From positions 682,001-746,000 of the forward strand of contig NZ_JACHXJ010000001.1 in NCBI RefSeq assembly GCF_014192015.1: 64,000 nt of DNA, in the 5' to 3' direction. The position numbers were made by a program, and so were the translations under genes. Origin of the DNA: Paenibacillus rhizosphaerae. GTDB taxonomy: Bacteria > Bacillota > Bacilli > Paenibacillales > Paenibacillaceae. The notes below the pieces were generated by a model that was not told the DNA's origin, ran no database searches, and saw only the letters and a list, made by a program, of their open reading frames with translations. This document shows, in pieces, positions 1-7,380 of this stretch. Numbering within the stretch: the first letter of the stretch is position 1; the number at the start of each line of letters is the position of its first letter.

Positions 1-180
1 AGCGATACGGCCAGCCGCTTTCTTTTTCAATATGCCTTCCGGGAGTCCGATTTTATGAAAATCACCCCGCAGGGAAATATTCCGGATGTGGCGGTTTTCA
101 TCGGCGAACACTTTTCGCGGAGTGAGCTCGAACAGGCTCTACTCAGTCTCGAACAAGCCGGGATGCAGGAGACAGACTGA
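1..180 (+). CDS. C-terminal end of a probable CobW/COG0523-family GTP-binding protein (5' truncated by window)
   Basis: An open frame enters from the left edge and stops at TGA 178-180, giving the last 59 residues of a protein. The segment around residues 28-50 reads PDVAVFIGEHFSRSELEQAL, which resembles the C-terminal CobW domain (a VFIG strand followed by an acidic helix of the type 'L..AL..LE') of metal-chaperone GTPases. The GTPase domain lies outside the window, so the assignment rests on a short segment only. CobW proteins deliver metal ions or cobalt cofactors; which metal cannot be told. The following gene is a copper-binding-type protein, which loosely fits a metal context. Confidence 0.45.
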   Translation, partial: SDTASRFLFQYAFRESDFMKITPQGNIPDVAVFIGEHFSRSELEQALLSLEQAGMQETD

Positions 181-255
181 ATTTTCCTGGTTATAAGGCT
201 TCCCAAACGGTTAATAGATGTGCAGAGCAGTAAATCACGGGAGGTAGAATCGATC

Positions 256-597
256 ATGGTGAATCACGAACAGCAGTACAAGGATTGTATCGAGGCCTGT
301 TTGCAGTGCATGAATGCCTGTAATGTGTGTTATGTGTCCAGTCTGAAGGAGTATGAGCTTGCCATGCTGCGCGAATGCATCCGTCTGGACCGGGAATGCG
401 CGGATATTTGCGATTTGGCGGCGCAGTCGATGCTTCGCCACAGCCCGTTTGTGACGCAGATCTGCGAGCTGTGCATCACGGCCTGCGAAGCGTGCGCCGA
501 GGAATGCGGCAAGCACGATCACGATCACTGCCAAGCATGTGCTGAGGCGTGCCGCCGCTGCGCCGAGGCCTGCCGGCAAATGCTCGTAGCGGCCTGA
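256..597 (+). CDS. Cys-rich four-helix bundle copper-binding protein (DUF326, Csp3/YhjQ-like)
   Basis: A 113-residue cytosolic protein with no signal peptide. Cysteines recur in CxxC and CxxxC spacing throughout (CIEACLQCMNACNVC near residues 10-24, later CELCITACEACAEEC and CQACAEACRRCAEAC), the pattern of DUF326 copper-storage proteins in which Cys side chains line the core of a four-helix bundle and bind many Cu(I) ions. Length matches the family (about 110-130). The lack of an export signal makes it Csp3-like, like B. subtilis YhjQ. The ATG at 256 is chosen because a GGGAGGT ribosome site lies 9-10 bases upstream; an earlier in-frame ATG at 220 has none. A strong terminator follows, so it is probably transcribed alone. 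Confidence 0.85.
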   Translation: MVNHEQQYKDCIEACLQCMNACNVCYVSSLKEYELAMLRECIRLDRECADICDLAAQSMLRHSPFVTQICELCITACEACAEECGKHDHDHCQACAEACRRCAEACRQMLVAA

Positions 598-624
598 CCG
601 ATTGTGTTACAGTATGGAACGACT

Positions 625-665
625 GCCTGATTGCCGAGGGATACCTCGGCAATCAGGCTTTTTTC
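625..665 (+). terminator. Rho-independent terminator after the copper-binding gene
   Basis: A perfect 15-bp stem (GCCTGATTGCCGAGG paired with CCTCGGCAATCAGGC) with a 4-base loop is followed by a run of six T. Confidence 0.9.
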
Positions 666-764
666 GTTTCAGGGTTATGCATCCGTCTATGCGATTGATT
701 TTTCATCGAACCGGGTAACATATGGATGGTTACGACAACCTGTATCGGCAGAAAGGAGAACAAC

Positions 765-2678
765 ATGGACAAGCAGAATGCCAAGGAATCTTCAAGCTTC
801 ATCCCCTACATACCCGCATCCAGAACGCTGCCGGAACTTACGGTGCTGGCCGTCATTTTGGGCATCATCCTGGCGGTTGTATTTGCGGCCGCCAACGCTT
901 ACCTGGGGCTTAAAATCGGGCTGACGGTCAGCGCATCCATTCCGGCCGCCGTCATATCGCTCGGTGTCCTGCGAGGCTTGTTTAAACGAAAATCGATCCT
1001 GGAAAACAATATTGTGCAGACGATGACGACAGCGGGTGAGGCGGTGGCAGCCGGGGCGATCTTTACCCTGCCCGCCCTATATATGTGGAATCAAGTCCCG
1101 GGCATCGGAACCGTCAGCTTCATCGTGCTCGTCGGGGGATTTTTGGGCGTCGCGATGATGATCCCGCTGCGCCGGCTGCTGATCGTCAATGAGCATCAGA
1201 CGCTGCCTTACCCCGAAGGCACCGCTTGCGCGGAAGTACTGATATCGGGAGAAACCGGGGGCAAGAGCGCGAAAATGGTTCTGTACGGATTTATCGCCGG
1301 CGGTCTGGTGAAAGCGCTCGGGGATGGCTTCAAGTGGTTCAAGACCGAGATCGAAACCGGCATTTACCGGTTTAAAAATGCGGTCATCGGCATGGATACA
1401 TACCCGGCGCTGCTTGGCGTGGGCTACATAATCGGCCCGGCAATTTCGGGGCAGATGATTGCCGGCGGAATCATGGCCTGGCTCGTCATGATCCCGATGA
1501 TCGGCTTTTTCGGCGGAGGCGCACAGGCTGTGCTGTCACCGGCCGAAGCGCCGATACCGCAGCTGGACGCCTGGGGCATCTGGGAAGGCTACATCCGATA
1601 CATTGGCGCTGGCGCCGTTGCGGCAGGAGGATTGATCACGTTGGTCAAAACCCTGCCCATGCTGTTCAGCTCGCTAGCGGCGACATTGTCCGGCTTGAGT
1701 AAACGAAACGAGCAGAAGGTTGCGCTGGACCGCACCCAATTCGATATCCCTGGCTTTTGGGTGACGATCATGATTGTGCTTCTCGTCATGATCATCGCGT
1801 TTGCCCCGTTGACCGATGTGGGGATCATTGGCGCCATCGCCATCGCCATTTTCGGCTTTTTGTTCGTAACGGTCGCCTCCCGGATCGTAGGCCTGGTGGG
1901 GAGCTCCTCCTCACCGGTGTCCGGCATGACGATTGCGACGCTGCTAATCGTAACCTTTATTTTTAAAATGACCGGTCTGTCCGGCATGGGCGGAATGATT
2001 GCCGCATTGACGGTCGGAGCGATCGTCTGCGTCGCGTTGGCGGTCGCCGGGGACATTTCCCAGGATTTGAAAACAGGCTTCCTGGTGGGCGGGACGCCTT
2101 GGAAGCAGCAGGTGGCCATGATGATCGGGGTGCTCGTGTCCGGTCTCGTGATCGGCTTCATTCTGTCGGTGCTGAACGAGAGCTACGGACTCGGATCCCA
2201 GCAGCTCCCTGCACCGAAAGCCGTATTGATGCGGCTGATCGTGGAGGGGATCATGTCGAACAATTTACCGTGGGAGCTGATCTTTATCGGTGCGGCTTCG
2301 GCGGTCGTGTTCGAGTTTTTAGGTCTCAACTCGCTGACCGTGGCGGTCGGCATCTACCTGCCGATTCATGTCAGCACCCCGATCATGGTCGGCGGCATCG
2401 TTCGCTGGTTCGTGGAATGGCGCTCTCGGAAGGATGCCGGATTGCTCAAATCCCGGGTGGAAACGGGGACGCTGCTGGCTTCGGGCCTGATCGCCGGCGA
2501 GTCGCTGATCGGGGTGATCATTGCGATCCTGATCTGGCTCGGCGTACCGATTCCGGGAGACGTCCTGGTCTCCAGCAATCTGCTTCCACTGGTTGTTTTC
2601 CTGCTTGTGGTCGTGATGCTGGCCTGGATCTCTCTCCGGCAGAAGAAAGAGTCCGTCGTGACGAAACGGGAGGTGTAG
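765..2678 (+). CDS. OPT family oligopeptide transporter
   Basis: A 637-residue integral membrane protein with some 14-16 hydrophobic segments along its length. The segment NEHQTLPYPEGTACAEVL at about residues 140-157 is the characteristic OPT-family signature, and a second conserved region (SSSSPVSGMTIA) lies near residue 385. OPT proteins are proton-coupled importers of oligopeptides or metal-chelate conjugates; the substrate here is unknown. The start at 765 is preceded by GAAAGGAG at the right distance; an in-frame ATG at 726 has no ribosome site. The next gene, a PqqD-like protein, begins 4 bases after the stop and is surely co-transcribed, which hints at transport or handling of a modified peptide. 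Confidence 0.9.
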   Translation: MDKQNAKESSSFIPYIPASRTLPELTVLAVILGIILAVVFAAANAYLGLKIGLTVSASIPAAVISLGVLRGLFKRKSILENNIVQTMTTAGEAVAAGAIFTLPALYMWNQVPGIGTVSFIVLVGGFLGVAMMIPLRRLLIVNEHQTLPYPEGTACAEVLISGETGGKSAKMVLYGFIAGGLVKALGDGFKWFKTEIETGIYRFKNAVIGMDTYPALLGVGYIIGPAISGQMIAGGIMAWLVMIPMIGFFGGGAQAVLSPAEAPIPQLDAWGIWEGYIRYIGAGAVAAGGLITLVKTLPMLFSSLAATLSGLSKRNEQKVALDRTQFDIPGFWVTIMIVLLVMIIAFAPLTDVGIIGAIAIAIFGFLFVTVASRIVGLVGSSSSPVSGMTIATLLIVTFIFKMTGLSGMGGMIAALTVGAIVCVALAVAGDISQDLKTGFLVGGTPWKQQVAMMIGVLVSGLVIGFILSVLNESYGLGSQQLPAPKAVLMRLIVEGIMSNNLPWELIFIGAASAVVFEFLGLNSLTVAVGIYLPIHVSTPIMVGGIVRWFVEWRSRKDAGLLKSRVETGTLLASGLIAGESLIGVIIAILIWLGVPIPGDVLVSSNLLPLVVFLLVVVMLAWISLRQKKESVVTKREV

Positions 2679-2682
2679 CAGA

Positions 2683-3072
2683 ATGTTGGGCTACCGGAAA
2701 AAGCGAAAGGACAACGCGGGAATACCGATTAACTTGCTGGATTTGGTCCCGGTGCTGCATGCGAAGGTGAAGGCGGAAAAGAGCGGGGGTATCGTGACAT
2801 TGTCCGTATCGCGGGAGGGGTGGCTGGCCCGCCAGTCCGTCAAATGGCTGAAACAGCCGGCGGTCGTCCAAATCCGTTTGGATCCGCTGGGCAGTGAAGT
2901 GGCCGCCTGCTGCGACGGTTCCCACTCGGTAGCGGATATCGCGGGCAAGCTCCATGCCCGGTTCGGCGAGGAGGCGGAGCCGCTGCTGCCAAGGCTGGCC
3001 AAGTTTATCGAGCTGCTGGAAATGAATGATTTGGCAGTATGTCATCCCTTCGTTTTCCGCGAACAGGCATAG
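2683..3072 (+). CDS. PqqD-like peptide chaperone domain protein
   Basis: A 129-residue soluble protein. From about residue 55 it follows the PqqD pattern: a strand with hydrophobic residues, then 'LDPLGSEVAACCDGSHSVADIAGKLHARFGEEAEPLLPRLAKFIELLE', matching the family's 'L...g..il...DG..tv.ei...l...f......v...v..fl..L' layout. PqqD domains bind leader peptides of ribosomally made peptides and present them to radical SAM enzymes, but stand-alone versions also occur without such enzymes. No radical SAM gene is adjacent. Start ATG 2683 lies 4 bases behind the OPT stop, with the ribosome site GGGAGGTG inside the end of that gene. The N-terminal 50 residues are basic and not recognised. Confidence 0.65.
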   Translation: MLGYRKKRKDNAGIPINLLDLVPVLHAKVKAEKSGGIVTLSVSREGWLARQSVKWLKQPAVVQIRLDPLGSEVAACCDGSHSVADIAGKLHARFGEEAEPLLPRLAKFIELLEMNDLAVCHPFVFREQA

Positions 3073-3159
3073 GATACATAGCATCGACAAGGCCAGGCAA
3101 TTCTGTGGCCGGAAATGGGGGTGTTGCATTCTTCGCTGTCCCCCGTGTATACTATTGGA

Positions 3160-3440
3160 AAATTGAACGTCTAGGAACGGGAGAGTAGTAAAGCGTTAGG
3201 GCATCAAGCGAGCCGGGGATGGTGGAAGCCGGTATGCCGCGTTTTATGAAGCGCACCCGGGAGACGGCCTTTTGAACTGAAACCGATGAAATGGTTGGTT
3301 GAGGAGTAGAGAGGTCCGGTCAGCCGCCGTTACAGGCTTCAAGGGAAACGGATGCCGTGCAGGCGCAAAGCCCGTTTACTTAGAGTGGTACCGCGGGAAT
3401 TCAGCTCTCGTCTCTATTATAGAGACGGGGGCTTTTTTGA
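3160..3440 (+). promoter_or_regulatory. T-box riboswitch (tRNA-Arg responsive) controlling argS
   Basis: The leader of argS contains the T-box sequence AGAGTGGTACCGCGG (3382-3396) followed directly by a terminator hairpin (3409-3427, CGTCTCTA/TAGAGACG) and six T. Upstream are Stem I elements, including GAGAGTAGTA near 3181-3190. The context 'ATGAAGCGCACC' contains CGC at 3252-3254, followed by ACC as in known specifier loops, so an arginine CGC specifier fits the gene. The TGGT of the bulge predicts an A discriminator base. Uncharged tRNA would favour the antiterminator and read-through. The specifier is inferred by eye, not from a folded model. Confidence 0.92.
3407..3438 (+). terminator. 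Conditional terminator of the argS T-box
   Basis: An 8-bp stem (CGTCTCTA / TAGAGACG) with a TTA loop, then GGGGGC and TTTTTT, placed immediately after the T-box sequence with which it competes. Confidence 0.88.
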
Positions 3441-3478
3441 TTTTCGATAGACGTTAAGTAAGGGAAGGGATGATTGTT

Positions 3479-5179
3479 ATGTTACATGAATGGATCGCGT
3501 CGGCTCTCGAGCCGCATGTGCCCTGGACGAAGCAGCAAGTGGAGGACCTGCTGGAAACCCCGCCGCAGCCGCAAATGGGGGATGTTGCTTTTCCGTGCTT
3601 TTCGCTGGCCAAAACGTTTAAAAAGTCGCCTGCGGACATCGCAAAAGAGCTGGCTTCCCGGTTCGACGGCGGGGACGGAATATTGGCGGAGGCAGCCGGC
3701 CCTTATGTCAATTTCAGGCTGGTCCGGAAACGGTACGAGCAGCAAATCATGGAAGAGTTGACGGCGTCGGATCATAGGCCGAACCTGGGAAAAGGTGAAA
3801 AAGTGCTCATCGACATGTCCTCGCCGAATATCGCCAAGCCGATGGGTATCGGGCATCTGCGCTCCACCATGATCGGTGCCGCCCTGTACAACATGTACAA
3901 ACTGGCGGGGTACGACGTGGCCAGCGTCAACCATCTGGGAGACTGGGGCACGCAGTTCGGCAAGCAAATCGCAGCCTACAAGCGCTGGGGGGACGATACA
4001 GCCATTGCGGCCAATCCGATCAAGGAATCCCTGAAGCTCTACGTTCAGTTTCATGAGGAAGCTCCTAATGATGAGACGCTGGAGCCGGAGGCCAGGGATT
4101 GGTTCCGGAAGCTGGAATCCGGGGATGAGGAAGCATACCGGCTGTGGAAATATTTTGTGGACGTCAGCTTGAAGGAGTTCCAGCGGATGTACGACCGCCT
4201 GGGCGTCAGCTTCGACCATACGCTCGGCGAAAGCTTTTACAACGACAAGATGGGAGCTGTCGTGGATCAGCTGCGCGACCAGCATCTGCTCGAAGAGAGT
4301 GAAGGCGCGCTGGTCGTACGCCTGGATGAGGAGGGGATGCCGCCTTGCCTGATCATCAAAACGGACGGGACGACCATCTATCCGACGCGTGACCTGGCGA
4401 CCGCCATTTACCGGCACGAGGTCATGAAAGGCGACAAGCTGCTGTATGTCGTGGGCGGCGAGCAGAGGCTGCATTTTCAGCAGGTGTTTGCCGTGCTGCG
4501 CCGCATGGGGGCGGACTGGGTGGATCAATGCGAGCATGTGCCGTTCGGCCTGATGCGGTTTGAAGGAAAGAAAATGTCGACCCGCCGCGGCAAGATCGTC
4601 TATCTTGAGGAAGTGCTGGATGAGGCGGTTGCCCGGGCACTGCAAATCATCGAGGAGAAAAACAGCAGCCTCGAACAGAAGGAGGAGGTCGCGGAGGCGG
4701 TCGGCATCGGGGCGATTATTTTCGGAGATTTGAAAAACAACCGCCAGAACGAAGTGGATTTTTCCCTGGAGGAAGCGCTGAATTTTGACGGGGAGACCGG
4801 ACCGTACCTCCAGTACACGTATGCGCGTACCCAGAGCGTGCTCGCCAAAGGGCGAGCGGCAGGAGAGACGGAAGGCGGAACGGCCGGGATTACCGACGGC
4901 GGCAGCGGCCTGCTTGGAGATTCCGGTTGGGAGCTGCTGAAGCTGCTGACCCGCTTCCCGGATCAGCTGAAGCGCGGGATCCAGAACAACGAGCCTTCGG
5001 TGATGGCGCGGTATGCGCTGGATGTAGCTCAAGCGTTTAACCATTTTTACAACAAGGAACGGATTGTCATCGAGGACAGCAGCTTAAGAGAAGCGAGACT
5101 GAAGCTGACGGAACTAACGGGCGCTTCATTAGCGAGAACGATGCATCTGCTCGGATTAAAAACGCCGCAGCGGATGTGA
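3479..5179 (+). CDS. argS: Arginyl-tRNA synthetase
   Basis: A 566-residue class I aminoacyl-tRNA synthetase that charges tRNA-Arg. Visible landmarks are the N-terminal tRNA-binding Add1-type domain, the HIGH-type motif 'SSPNIAKPMGIGHLRS' near residues 118-133, the KMSKS-equivalent 'KKMSTRRGKIVYL' near residue 365, and an all-helical anticodon domain ending in 'ARTMHLLGLKTPQRM', a typical ArgS terminus. Length is normal for the family. ATG 3479 is preferred because the AGGGAAGG ribosome site at 3461-3468 lies 10 bases before it but almost touches the alternative ATG at 3470. Expression is controlled by the T-box leader immediately upstream, so the gene should respond to arginine starvation. 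Confidence 0.96.
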   Translation: MLHEWIASALEPHVPWTKQQVEDLLETPPQPQMGDVAFPCFSLAKTFKKSPADIAKELASRFDGGDGILAEAAGPYVNFRLVRKRYEQQIMEELTASDHRPNLGKGEKVLIDMSSPNIAKPMGIGHLRSTMIGAALYNMYKLAGYDVASVNHLGDWGTQFGKQIAAYKRWGDDTAIAANPIKESLKLYVQFHEEAPNDETLEPEARDWFRKLESGDEEAYRLWKYFVDVSLKEFQRMYDRLGVSFDHTLGESFYNDKMGAVVDQLRDQHLLEESEGALVVRLDEEGMPPCLIIKTDGTTIYPTRDLATAIYRHEVMKGDKLLYVVGGEQRLHFQQVFAVLRRMGADWVDQCEHVPFGLMRFEGKKMSTRRGKIVYLEEVLDEAVARALQIIEEKNSSLEQKEEVAEAVGIGAIIFGDLKNNRQNEVDFSLEEALNFDGETGPYLQYTYARTQSVLAKGRAAGETEGGTAGITDGGSGLLGDSGWELLKLLTRFPDQLKRGIQNNEPSVMARYALDVAQAFNHFYNKERIVIEDSSLREARLKLTELTGASLARTMHLLGLKTPQRM

Positions 5180-5397
5180 CGTCCATTTGTTGAACGGGGA
5201 GGAGAGTTGGTTGGCTGTACAGCAACAAGGACCCGGCCGGCGGAGTACGCCGGCGGGGATCATCCTCCGGCTCAAAGGCACCGCTGATTTCGGGTTGTGA
5301 TTGGACCGTAAGCGCGGTAACATGGAGATAGGTCTGTCCGACCAGGAATTTTTACATAAGTGGTTGAACCTCGGCAGCAGGAGTCAGGAGGAAAAAC

Positions 5398-5880
5398 ATG
5401 AAATCAGTCGGTCTACAAGGTATCGAGCAGCAATCGAAGGAACTGTTCGCGTATTTCGGCTTGGCCGTATACTATTCGCAGGCATTGGAGCAGCAGCTGA
5501 CCAATCTGCTGATGCTGATGAAGCTGTCGAAGGGGGAGGTTCCTTCCGAAGAGGAGCTGACCGAGCTGTACCGGCGCAAGCTCAGCAGTTCCCTGGGCCA
5601 GCTCGTCAACGAAATCCGGCATCACTTTCCTTTTACGGAAGAAGAGACGCTTCTATTAAAAGAGGTATGGAAGCAGCGGAATTATATCGTTCACGACTAT
5701 TTCAAGGAACGGATCAAGGAGACGTTCACTCCGGGCGGAAGGGCTCGGATGATCCGCGAGCTGACCGCCTTTCGGGATCAAGCACAGGAGCTTGAGCGGA
5801 AGCTGCAGGGTTACACGAATGAATTATACGTCAAGCTGGGGCTGGAAAATGATCAGCCGGGCGGCTCCTATCAGCACTGA
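5398..5880 (+). CDS. HEPN-like hypothetical protein
   Basis: A 160-residue, largely alpha-helical soluble protein of unknown function. The segment 'WKQRNYIVHDYFKERI' (about residues 93-108) carries an R-x4-H arrangement (R-NYIV-H) typical of HEPN domains, preceded by a helix that starts 'YFGLAVYYSQALEQQLTNLL'. HEPN proteins are often RNases in toxin-antitoxin or defence systems, but many have no known activity. No MNT-type antitoxin partner is adjacent. A strong ribosome site (CAGGAGGAAAAAC) precedes ATG 5398. The 218 bases between argS and this gene hold no recognisable gene, only a GCCGGCG/CGCCGGC hairpin without a T-run. The HEPN call is motif-based. Confidence 0.6.
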   Translation: MKSVGLQGIEQQSKELFAYFGLAVYYSQALEQQLTNLLMLMKLSKGEVPSEEELTELYRRKLSSSLGQLVNEIRHHFPFTEEETLLLKEVWKQRNYIVHDYFKERIKETFTPGGRARMIRELTAFRDQAQELERKLQGYTNELYVKLGLENDQPGGSYQH

Positions 5881-5968
5881 CTCATCATAAAATAGGCATT
5901 CCGGCCTACGGGCAAATTGAAACATTTGCGGTTGGTTCCCCGTCTGAGAGGCTGAGGAGGTGATTTGG

Positions 5969-6925
5969 ATGAAAATCACAAAGAAATGGGCTGCGTTCAT
6001 GGTGGCGGCAGGCTGCCTGGTATCGGCGTCTTCCGCCTACGCGTTTTCGGATCTGCCGAATAAGCAGCAGGAAGGTATCGCGGAAGCGCTGCAAACGCAA
6101 GGAGTCATTCACGGCATTTCCGCAGACCGGTTCGGTCCGGCCGAGCCGCTGACAGCAGCCCAAAGCGTGCAGATGCTGGTCAAAGCCATGAAGCTTCAGC
6201 CGGACGTGGGTGCAGCGAGCGCCGGGATGCTGGCGGTTCCATCCTCCGCCTGGTATGCCCAAGCAGCCGAAACGGCGCTGGATCACGGGCTTGTGGCATC
6301 AACCATCGGCAGCTGGAACGACAAGGTCACGAAGGAAGAGTTCGCACAGATGCTCTACAAAGCCGTTTCTGCTACCGGCGACTACCCGCTGATCAAAATG
6401 TACGTTACGGTCCAGGATGAGAACGACATGGCTTCCGGATCGCGGGAGGCCGTCCAGTTTCTGCTCCTTACCCACATAGCCGAACTTGATTCGCAGCAGA
6501 AATTCCATCCCAAGGACAACATCACCCGGATGGAGGCGGCGGAGATGGTCTATCACGCCATGAATTTCGTTGCTTCGCATCAGTCGGTCAATCCGCCGGA
6601 GAACGATGACCAAGTCGCTGTCAGTGTGGAGAAGGTGAACGACCAGGTGAACCGGATCGTCCTTACCAAAGAGGACATGCCGAATCCGGGATACGGCCTC
6701 AAAATCGACCGGATCGAGTTCGTCTCGGAAGGGAAGGCGGTTGCCTATTACACCGTCACCAAACCCGCCCCGGGTATGATGTACCCGCAGGTGATTTCCA
6801 CGGCCAAGGTGTCCTTTTACATGGACAGCAAAATTCAGGTCAGCGTCAAGCAAACTGGCGGCGGCCTCGGTACGGGCATCTCCCTGAAGGGATCGCTCGA
6901 AGAGACGCCGTCCCTTACCCGATAA
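5969..6925 (+). CDS. Exported SLH-domain protein with PrcB-type C-terminal domain
   Basis: A 318-residue secreted protein. A signal peptide (positively charged start, hydrophobic core, AYA cleavage site after residue 25) is followed by three SLH-like repeats (about residues 26-78, 90-135 and 145-205). The best-conserved repeat ends with 'HPKDNITRMEAAEMVYHA'. SLH modules anchor proteins to pyruvylated wall polymers. Residues about 215-300 ('GYGLKIDRIEFVSEGKAVAYYTVTKPAPGMMYPQVIS') match the PrcB_C fold found in protease-complex accessory proteins. The start at 5969 has a perfect GAGGAGGTGAT site. A decayed paralogue is present at about 32990-33308. A terminator follows, so this is a single-gene unit. 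Confidence 0.75.
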   Translation: MKITKKWAAFMVAAGCLVSASSAYAFSDLPNKQQEGIAEALQTQGVIHGISADRFGPAEPLTAAQSVQMLVKAMKLQPDVGAASAGMLAVPSSAWYAQAAETALDHGLVASTIGSWNDKVTKEEFAQMLYKAVSATGDYPLIKMYVTVQDENDMASGSREAVQFLLLTHIAELDSQQKFHPKDNITRMEAAEMVYHAMNFVASHQSVNPPENDDQVAVSVEKVNDQVNRIVLTKEDMPNPGYGLKIDRIEFVSEGKAVAYYTVTKPAPGMMYPQVISTAKVSFYMDSKIQVSVKQTGGGLGTGISLKGSLEETPSLTR

Positions 6926-6957
6926 ATCGTATCGTCCGCCCATCGCGGCGATACTAG

Positions 6958-6999
6958 ATCCCCCGGCTTCCGGAACACCGGAGACAGGGGGATTTTTTT
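6958..6999 (+). terminator. Rho-independent terminator after the SLH/PrcB gene
   Basis: A stem formed by ATCCCCC and GGGGGAT, extended inside by TTCCGG/CCGGAG around an AACA loop, is followed by seven T. Confidence 0.88.
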
Positions 7000-7111
7000 G
7001 CGGCAGGATCAAGCATAGGAAGATTCCGGTTAAAAATATCCTTTTTCGTTGACGAGGCAAATAGTATCGCGCCGCCCATCCCGTTTACCATGCTGGCAAG
7101 GGGGGAAGAGG

Positions 7112-7219
7112 ATGTCGCAGCTTGCGAACAGCGTGCCCATCACCGAGAGGAGGAAGAAGCGGGGATTGGCTTACCGGATGCTCAGGCAGTGGAATATTCA
7201 ACTGATGGTCATACTTATG
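7112..7219 (+). pseudogene. Possible remnant of an LplB-type sugar ABC permease (N-terminal fragment)
   Basis: After a good ribosome site (GGGGGGAAGAG) an ATG at 7112 opens a frame whose first 35 or so residues (basic start ERRKKRGLAYRMLRQWNIQL, then hydrophobic) look like the cytoplasmic N-terminus and beginning of the first membrane helix of LplB-type permeases, such as the one at 14420 in this window. The resemblance stops near 7216, where the terminator of the opposite-strand exporter gene begins. The frame continues with non-protein-like sequence to 7402. A truncated gene remnant is the simplest reading; it could also be chance. The rest of the 6926-7380 interval holds only the two terminators. 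Confidence 0.3.
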
Positions 7220-7224
7220 GCATT

Positions 7225-7260
7225 AAAAAGGGAGCGATCCGATTACGGAATCGCTCCCTT
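7225..7260 (-). terminator. Terminator of the BmrC/BmrD-like exporter operon
   Basis: The 11-bp stem AAGGGAGCGAT / ATCGCTCCCTT with an inner CCG/CGG pair ends on the minus strand in a T-run (A-run at 7225-7229 on plus). It lies 120 bases beyond the stop of the minus-strand exporter gene. Confidence 0.8.
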
Positions 7261-7380
7261 GGGCTGTTTTTTTCGTTTATGCTCTTGTTCTTTTCACGGC
7301 AATCAAATGCTGGCACATCACTCCGGAATGACCATGGCCCAGAAGCGCAGAATGCAGTCTGTATGGCGTCGCCCGGCGAA

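Noticed and set aside
3482..5044. Long minus-strand reading frame (520 codons) opposite argS
   Set aside because: It is a shadow of the codon bias of argS: no ribosome site, no recognisable motif, and it lies wholly inside a certain gene.
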